From Lentisphaerota bacterium (GTDB lineage Bacteria > Verrucomicrobiota > Lentisphaeria > Oligosphaerales > Oligosphaeraceae): a DNA stretch of 10,956 bases. Below are positions 6,281 through 10,956 of the stretch, in pieces. The position numbers and the translations under genes were made by a program. The stretch is taken from positions 1-10,956 of the forward strand of contig JAAZIY010000366.1 in NCBI GenBank assembly GCA_012800625.1, written 5' to 3'. The number at the start of each line of letters is the position of its first letter. Position 1 is the stretch's first letter. The notes below the pieces were generated by a model. It made no database searches. It saw only the letters and a program-made list of their open reading frames with translations, and was not told the origin of the DNA.

Positions 6281-7894
6281 ATGCATGAAATCATTTTATC
6301 ACTCGCACTGAGCGGGCGCAATGACGACTACGGCCACGATTTCAAGCGTCGCTTCACCCAGGCAGCCAATATGTTGGCCTGGTGTGCTCAGCAACTGGGT
6401 TGCCTGCATGAAATTGAAATCGTCTTTGCCGACTGGAATAGCCAAACACCCTTGGCTGAGGAAATCACTTTGAATGATGAGGCCAGACAAATCTGCCGCT
6501 TCATTACTGTGCCCCCGGAAATCGCCCAAAAATATAATGATCGCATATCGCCATTCCAGCAGTCCTACGCCTTCAACGTGGCGCTGCGGCGCTGCCGGGG
6601 CAAATTTATCGGCATCATGCCAGCTGACATACTTTTTACCCGCCAAACGCTATTCAACTTGTTCGCACTATTGAAAAAACAAATGCCCAGTCAATTTTCA
6701 CTGGAGTGTGACATCCTGGCCATACCGCGGAAAAAACTGCCCTATTGGGTGCAGGAACAATACTTTTTTGACTGCTGCAGCAATATTGAAAAAATCCTGC
6801 TCTCCGGACACGCCTATATGCTCTATGACAATGTTTCACGTGGACTTATGGGAGGCTACGGAGCCTTCATTTTTGCCAAAGACCTACTGTATAGGCTGCG
6901 AGGAGTGGATCAGCGCATCGCCGGCTGGGGCCATAATGATATTGATATCGCTCTACGTGCCGCCGACAAAGCCAAGGTGATTAATTGCAGCGGATATGGC
7001 GTAATTTGCTATGACTTCGACCCTAACGCCGGCATGATCGCACAAAAAGAAGGCAAAAGAGCCAAGGTCCACCCCATACTGCTGGGGCATGCCGAGAATA
7101 CGCCGGACTGGGGACTAGCCGAGCTGCAACTGCCAGAAAGCAAAGCCGCCAATAAAGTCGCCCCGGATGCATACAGCGAAAGCCCGGTAAAGCCAAAAAA
7201 TATCAGCTACCGGGAATGGATCATCTGGCTGTCGCAGCACATCTCAGTCTGGCAGGCGCCAAGATTCTCCGCCTTAGCACTGATGGCAGGTCTGATCAAT
7301 TATAAATGCAAACCACGCAGAATACTCCTATACGGCCTGCATGACCGCTCCATTGTAACTCTGCTTAGCCTAACAGGAATGCTGGCCGAGCTGACTATAG
7401 CAGCACGCTTTAGCGATGATGCCTCCTTCTATAAAAACTGGTATCATGACGCCTTTATGGGAAGCCTGCACTATCAAGGGGCAGTGCATTATCTGCCCGA
7501 CCCGGAATTTGTTGATGAAAAAGCCTACGAGCTTATAATTGTCGATGACTTGATCCCGCCAGCAACTTGCATTGCCAACCAAGCCGCGGAAAACTGCAGC
7601 CTGATTTTGAGCAAGGCGGCAAGAAAACTCAAGCCGGAGCTGCCAAAGAGCTTCCTTTCATCCGGTTCTCATTGGCTGGAGACGCGCGGCGTGCAGGTAC
7701 TTGCCTGCAGTACCCTGACGCAGAGCGAGCTGCAACAGGCCGCGCAACCCATGACAGGCAACTGCCTGGCCAGATCCCTGCTGCTGGGAAAAAAACACTT
7801 TTCCAAGCTGCTTAAACTGCGCAATATATTCATGAGACAGGCTTTTTGGCATTGGCCTAAAACCGCAAGACTAATACGGAAAATCCGCAAATAA
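6281..7894 (+). CDS. GT-A glycosyltransferase (galactosyltransferase-like) with extra C-terminal domain
   Basis: This 537-aa protein has two parts. The first (about 1-270) looks like a GT2/GT7-type GT-A glycosyltransferase: LALSGRNDDYG (8-18) with the usual start-of-domain Asp/Asn, IVFADWNS (47-54), AFNVALRRCRGKFIGIMPAD (97-116, with Asp116 near the DxD position), and LMGGYGAFIFAKDLLYR (189-205) leading to GWGHNDIDIALRA (215-227). The last segment is the acceptor/metal motif of the Glyco_transf_7C type (WG-x-D-x-D). The second part (about 310-537) has RRILLYGLHDRS (346-357) and YELIIVDDLIP (416-426), with the alternating pattern of a Rossmann-like fold, but no clear SAM-binding G-x-G motif; I cannot name it. 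Starts at ATG 6281, 38 bp after the nucleotidyltransferase, without a Shine-Dalgarno site. Substrate unknown. Confidence 0.85.
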   Translation: MHEIILSLALSGRNDDYGHDFKRRFTQAANMLAWCAQQLGCLHEIEIVFADWNSQTPLAEEITLNDEARQICRFITVPPEIAQKYNDRISPFQQSYAFNVALRRCRGKFIGIMPADILFTRQTLFNLFALLKKQMPSQFSLECDILAIPRKKLPYWVQEQYFFDCCSNIEKILLSGHAYMLYDNVSRGLMGGYGAFIFAKDLLYRLRGVDQRIAGWGHNDIDIALRAADKAKVINCSGYGVICYDFDPNAGMIAQKEGKRAKVHPILLGHAENTPDWGLAELQLPESKAANKVAPDAYSESPVKPKNISYREWIIWLSQHISVWQAPRFSALALMAGLINYKCKPRRILLYGLHDRSIVTLLSLTGMLAELTIAARFSDDASFYKNWYHDAFMGSLHYQGAVHYLPDPEFVDEKAYELIIVDDLIPPATCIANQAAENCSLILSKAARKLKPELPKSFLSSGSHWLETRGVQVLACSTLTQSELQQAAQPMTGNCLARSLLLGKKHFSKLLKLRNIFMRQAFWHWPKTARLIRKIRK

Positions 7895-7949
7895 AAAACG
7901 CATGGCGGCGCTTCCCAGAGCCTAGACCTCATCTAAAAAACAAATCGGA

Positions 7950-7984
7950 CACTAAGACACAAAAGACACGAGTGTGTCTTAGTG
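7950..7984. repeat. Perfect 12-bp inverted repeat
   Basis: CACTAAGACACA (7950-7961) and TGTGTCTTAGTG (7973-7984) are exact reverse complements with an 11-nt spacer. Two further G-C pairs can form outside a single mismatch. The right arm is also the start of intergenic repeat copy B, so this may be two inverted copies of the GTGTCTTAGTG core. No T-run follows, so an intrinsic terminator is unlikely, though an RNA hairpin between the two glycosyltransferase genes is plausible. Confidence 0.6.
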
Positions 7985-8037
7985 GCCAAAATCCTGTCAG
8001 ACGACCTTTTTGGACGCAGTCTAAAATACAGCTAGAC
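7972..8037 (+). repeat. Dispersed intergenic repeat, copy B, upstream of first CgeB-like gene
   Basis: GTGTGTCTTAGTG (7972-7984) is followed by an insertion-like stretch, then CTTTTTGGACGCAGTCTA (8006-8023), 17 of 18 bases identical to copy A. GTCTA (8019-8023) pairs with TAGAC (8033-8037) across a 9-nt spacer, as in copy A, where the spacer is 2 nt. The copy ends 78 bp before the ATG at 8116. The rest of the 221-bp gap 7895-8115 holds only the inverted repeat listed separately. Confidence 0.6.
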
Positions 8038-8115
8038 AGACAAGGTTTTAGAATTTCACGCTGTGGTAAAACTACTTTTCACTCTTTTAGGCAGCCTCTA
8101 GGCATCCAACACAAA

Positions 8116-9249
8116 ATGAAAGAACTGTTGCGCAGTAAAGCCCCCAGCCTCTTCAGATTGCTGAAAGGCCTAAAATATATCTTTGGACGGACTAAAAATC
8201 TTCTTGAATCAGGCCTGCAGTTGGCACTGACCTGTTTTCTCTCAGCCCGTTTTGCCAAGCTTCCGCCAGCACCGGAAAGAAGCAAGCCACACTTGCTGCT
8301 TCTGACTGACTTCAATTTACCGCCCGGCTACGAGCAGGATAGCGCCTATGAACTCTGGGCACTCTCACTTATGGAAGCCGACCTGGCAAGTTTCACCCGC
8401 ATGACTTTGACTAAAGGCATAAGCAACAAGCTTAAATTCATCCGCGATTTGTATGAAACCTGCAAAACGGAAAAACCGGATTTGATCCTCCTGGCCTTGG
8501 GCGGAGACCCGGATATCTTCCCCGCCGCAAAAACCTGGCGCAAAATCTGCCAAAACCTGCCCTCGCCGCTCTTGGTGCTCCTGGCCGATTCCCTGCCACA
8601 TTCCATCAGCTATCTTGAAAGAATACCTGAAATATGCGCCGTCATTTCCATAGACAGCGCCGCGCCCTGCCAAAACAGCAGCCTTCTTGCCGCAAAGTCC
8701 AGCTTCCTGCCCTCCCCTATTTGTACGAGGATATTTTTTCCGCAAAACGGTCCTCGACTACAGCAGGTGGCTTTTATGGGCTTGCGCAGCCATCACTATC
8801 GCTACAGGGCGGAAATCCTGGACAAGCTGGAAAAATCCGGCGTGCCAGTATATAAAGGAGGAGGCTATGATGCCAGGGTGTCCCTGGAAAACATGGCGGA
8901 AATTTACCGCAACTCGCTTTTTGTGGTGAATTTTTCCGGAAAAAATGACCGCATAATACAATGCAAAGGACGAGTCATGGAGGCCACACTCTGCGGCGCC
9001 TGCCTAATCGAGTATGACAACCCTGAAACAAACAAATGGCTGCGGCCAAACATCGACTACGTGCCATACTCAGATATCGAGGAAATACCTGAAATAGTGA
9101 GGAACTTGCTGCGAAAACCAGATAAAATCGAGAAAATACGCCTTTCCGGAATGAGGCAGGCACAAAAAAAATTCGGCGCCGAAAAAACCTGGCGGCAAAT
9201 ACTCGATTTTAGCAAACGCCCGCCAATGGAAAAGACGGCCTTCCCGTAA
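8116..9249 (+). CDS. Glycosyltransferase, CgeB/Glyco_trans_1_2-like (GT-B type)
   Basis: This 377-aa protein looks like a GT-B-fold glycosyltransferase with the Glyco_trans_1_2 (CgeB-type) C-terminal domain. What is seen: a basic N-terminus with a hydrophobic patch (about 34-43), LLLLTDFNLP (60-69), SAYELWALSL (76-85), a central LLALGGDPDIF (125-135) and LLVLLADS (152-159). The C-terminal half has VAFMGLRSHHY (218-228), VNFSGKNDRIIQCKGRVMEA (271-290), the family's signature stretch, TLCGACLIEYDNPETNKW (291-308) and FGAEKTW (353-359). The reading frame is open back to a GTG at 7972, but that would translate the intergenic repeat; ATG 8116 gives an N-terminus like that of the downstream paralog. 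Donor and acceptor are unknown; cytoplasmic or membrane-associated transfer onto a surface glycan is inferred. The next gene is its paralog, so this probably arose by tandem duplication. Confidence 0.85.
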   Translation: MKELLRSKAPSLFRLLKGLKYIFGRTKNLLESGLQLALTCFLSARFAKLPPAPERSKPHLLLLTDFNLPPGYEQDSAYELWALSLMEADLASFTRMTLTKGISNKLKFIRDLYETCKTEKPDLILLALGGDPDIFPAAKTWRKICQNLPSPLLVLLADSLPHSISYLERIPEICAVISIDSAAPCQNSSLLAAKSSFLPSPICTRIFFPQNGPRLQQVAFMGLRSHHYRYRAEILDKLEKSGVPVYKGGGYDARVSLENMAEIYRNSLFVVNFSGKNDRIIQCKGRVMEATLCGACLIEYDNPETNKWLRPNIDYVPYSDIEEIPEIVRNLLRKPDKIEKIRLSGMRQAQKKFGAEKTWRQILDFSKRPPMEKTAFP

Positions 9250-9298
9250 CCTGGCAAGACTGCGTCAACTTACAGTTTGTCTGCTTAATCAGTTACTT

Positions 9299-9359
9299 CT
9301 TAGTGTTTTTTTGTGTCTTTTGTGGTTCAAGGGCTTTTTAGACGGGGCTAGCGGGAGCC
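9299..9359 (+). repeat. Dispersed intergenic repeat, copy C, upstream of second CgeB-like gene
   Basis: CTTAGTG (9299-9305) is followed by GTGTCTTTTGTGG (9313-9325), TTCAAGGG and CTTTTTAGACGGGGCT (9334-9349). The part from GTGTCTTTTGTGG onward aligns almost without gaps to copy A at 22-60. The hairpin arms differ from those of A and B: GGCT (9346-9349) pairs with AGCC (9356-9359) over a 6-nt loop. The copy ends 33 bp before the ATG at 9393. Nothing else is evident in the 143-bp gap 9250-9392. Confidence 0.55.
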
Positions 9360-9392
9360 AAAGCAAAGCTGGCGCTTTCAAAGAAAATATTA

Positions 9393-10589
9393 ATGCCAAG
9401 CAAAAACAACCGCGTTAACCTGACACTGGACAAACTTAAACAAATGGCTAAATCCTTGCCTTTTGTACTGCCGCTATATTTAAAACTTGTTTTGTGGCGA
9501 GATAATATTGGCGCTAATCTCTTTAGCCCCTGGCTCTACTTGTACACACGAAAACTAGCAGGTAAATATAAAAAAGTCGAGCTTCTTAAACCCTTGCCCG
9601 GCAGCAAACCCAGAATCTTGCTGCTTACGGACTATACCCTGGTAAGAGGCGCCAAAGTTGATAGCGCATATGAACTTTGGGGCATGTCGCTGAAAGAAGC
9701 GAATATTGCCGATTTCAAACGCCTGTGCTTTCAAAAAGACAATAAGAGTAAAAAAACAATGATAAAACAAATATTTGAGATCTGTGCAAAAAACAACCCG
9801 CAGCGACCCGATTATATTTTCTTCGCCTTTGGCGGTGCTTTTAACTTGTTCCCTGACCCGCTTATATGGCGCATCTTGTTGAATGTTTGTCCAACGCCAA
9901 TGTTTGCCTTGCTTGCCGACTCTGAACAAAAATTCATAAAATATCTTGAAAACATCCCGCAGCTCAAGGGCGTGGTCTCCATTGACGCCGCCACACCATG
10001 TCAAAAAAGCCTTCTTTAAAAAAATAAATCCATCTTTCTCCCCACACCAGTGTGCCGAAGCCTGTTCTATTCGGCACACAGCAATAAAAAATATTGCTTG
10101 TCTTTCATGGGCTTGACTACTCATAATTACAGCTATCGCTTAGATACACTGCAAAAAATCAAAAAAAACGGCATTGATGTTTTTATTGGCGGCGGAGACA
10201 AAAACCGGGTCTCAATGGCAGAACTGGCCGGAATTTACCGGGAGTCTAAATTTGTAATCAACTTCTCCGGCAAGCCTGACAGTATCATACAATGCAAAGG
10301 CAGAGTCGTTGAGGCAACACTGTCGGGAGCTTGCCTTATAGAGCGGAACAACCCGGAAACCAACCATTGGCTTACGCCTAATGTGGATTACCTGCCCTAC
10401 GATTGTCTGAATGAAATCCCAGACAAAATAAACCAGATGCTACAAAACCCGGAACGCTACGAGGCAATCCGAAGCTCCGGACAGCAAAAGGCCGAACAGA
10501 ATTTCGGAGCGCAAAAAACCTGGTCAAGAATCCTGGACTTTGCGGCACAACTAAGCTCATCGAGAGCTAACTGCATTAATTGTGAATGA
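9393..10589 (+). pseudogene. CgeB-like glycosyltransferase paralog interrupted by one in-frame stop
   Basis: This is a second copy of the preceding glycosyltransferase type. The first 208 codons (9393-10016) match its N-terminal half: RILLLTDYTL (74-83), SAYELWGMSL (91-100), FAFGGAFNLF (144-153) and VVSIDAATPCQ (194-204). A TAA at 10017-10019 then stops the frame. Translation continues in the same frame (FLPTPVCRSLF, CLSFMGL, VINFSGKPDSIIQCKGRV, ATLSGACLIE, NFGAQKTW) to the stop at 10587-10589. Between PCQ and FLP both paralogs have ten positions, so no bases were gained or lost: the break is a single nonsense change. About half the C-terminal residues are identical to the paralog. The sequence is visibly more A+T-rich than its neighbour. 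It may be a recent pseudogene, a sequencing substitution, or two separately made pieces; GTG 10050 or ATG 10107 could start the second, but neither has a clear ribosome-binding site. Confidence 0.8.
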
Positions 10590-10761
10590 ACAAAATCTAT
10601 GCCATCAGTTGAGTTGTCAGACAATGTCATTAGACCTAAAATTCTCCATGTCATAAAAACAAAGAAAAAACAGCTAAGGCACAGGAAGGCGGAGTAGGCT
10701 TACATGCTGGAGGCCTAGACGACTTTATGCCTGGCAAAAAATGCTTTTTTCCCGCTTCGGC

Positions 10762-10789
10762 TTGTATTTTTGCTAAAAAGCAGTATCTT
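10762..10789 (+). promoter_or_regulatory. Possible sigma70-type promoter for the tRNA genes
   Basis: TTGTAT (10762-10767) and TATCTT (10784-10789) are separated by 16 bp and lie about 20 bases before the tRNA-Arg gene. Each box has a partial match to consensus. The region is A+T-rich, so chance is possible. The rest of the 221-bp gap 10590-10810 contains a loose TAGGC/GCCTA inverted repeat (10695-10717) and nothing else I can name. Confidence 0.2.
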
Positions 10790-10810
10790 AATCCTCGTTA
10801 CAAGTTCAGC

Positions 10811-10887
10811 GTACCTGTAGCTCAGCTGGATAGAGCGTCTGGCTACGGACCAGAAGGTCAGGAGTTCGAATCTCTTCAGGTACGCCA
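10811..10887 (+). tRNA. tRNA-Arg(ACG)
   Basis: A full cloverleaf is visible in 77 nt. The acceptor arm GTACCTG (10811-10817) pairs perfectly with CAGGTAC, followed by discriminator G and an encoded CCA (to 10887). The D-arm is GCTC/GAGC and the anticodon stem is TCTGG/CCAGA with loop CTACGGA, giving anticodon ACG, which reads CGU-type arginine codons after deamination of A34 to inosine. The T-arm is AGGAG/CTCTT (one G-U pair) around TTCGAAT. It lies 11 bp before the tRNA-Phe gene and is probably co-transcribed with it. Confidence 0.95.
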
Positions 10888-10898
10888 TTTCTTTAGGT

Positions 10899-10956
<58 letters not shown>

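Noticed and set aside
7866..7910. Terminator at the end of the two-domain glycosyltransferase gene
   Set aside because: The CGGA/TCCG hairpin is only four base pairs, lies inside the coding sequence and is followed by As, not Ts.
7972..8115. GTG-started extension of the first CgeB-like gene
   Set aside because: It would translate the intergenic repeat and one arm of the inverted repeat; the paralog has no such extension.
10004..10030. Programmed frameshifting or slippage at the A-rich stretch around the stop in the second CgeB-like copy
   Set aside because: The frames before and after the TAA are the same and the paralog alignment has no gap, so a shift would not restore the protein.
10733..10750. 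Terminator formed by A6-TGC-T6 after the last glycosyltransferase gene
   Set aside because: The stem would be only A-T pairs with a 3-nt loop, too weak to call.

Overview
The window reads as part of a surface-polysaccharide (LPS, O-antigen or capsule-type) biosynthesis locus on the + strand, ending at two tRNA genes. The organism is probably a Gram-negative, proteobacteria-like bacterium. The tRNA-Arg(ACG) encodes its CCA end, the tRNA-Phe(GAA) looks proteobacterial, base composition is about half G+C by eye, and the gene content is a glycan cluster. Shine-Dalgarno sites are weak or absent before most genes. A Desulfovibrio-like affiliation would fit the tRNAs, but I cannot establish it.

Layout: positions 1-117 hold a repeat-like leader with a terminator-like hairpin. 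Then comes a tightly overlapping trio: an extended SDR sugar epimerase/dehydratase (118-1056), a transketolase N-terminal subunit (1043-1876) and a transketolase C-terminal subunit (1873-2829). After a 147-bp gap come a cobalamin-binding-type radical SAM enzyme (2977-4440), a conserved protein that may be a GT-D-fold glycosyltransferase (4496-5521), a HddC-like sugar-1-phosphate nucleotidyltransferase (5529-6242) and a two-domain GT-A glycosyltransferase (6281-7894). Two tandem paralogous glycosyltransferases of the CgeB/Glyco_trans_1_2 type follow. The first is intact (8116-9249). The second (9393-10589) is cut by one in-frame TAA at 10017-10019 but is otherwise collinear. The window ends with tRNA-Arg (10811-10887) and the first 58 nt of tRNA-Phe (10899 to the edge).

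How the genes may work together (inference): the SDR, split transketolase, radical SAM enzyme and nucleotidyltransferase would make and activate an unusual sugar. The transketolase step could supply or transfer a two-carbon ketol unit, with sedoheptulose-type or branched sugars as possibilities. The glycosyltransferases would then build it into a surface glycan. No flippase, polymerase, ABC transporter or export gene is visible, so the locus must continue upstream or elsewhere.

The most unusual non-coding signal is a family of related sequences upstream of three genes (about 1-77, 7972-8037, 9299-9359). Each has a GTGT..CTTAGTG/CTTTTGTGG part, then CTTTTT(G/A)GACG, then a short inverted repeat whose sequence changes between copies while pairing is kept. 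All stretches between genes are under 300 bp.
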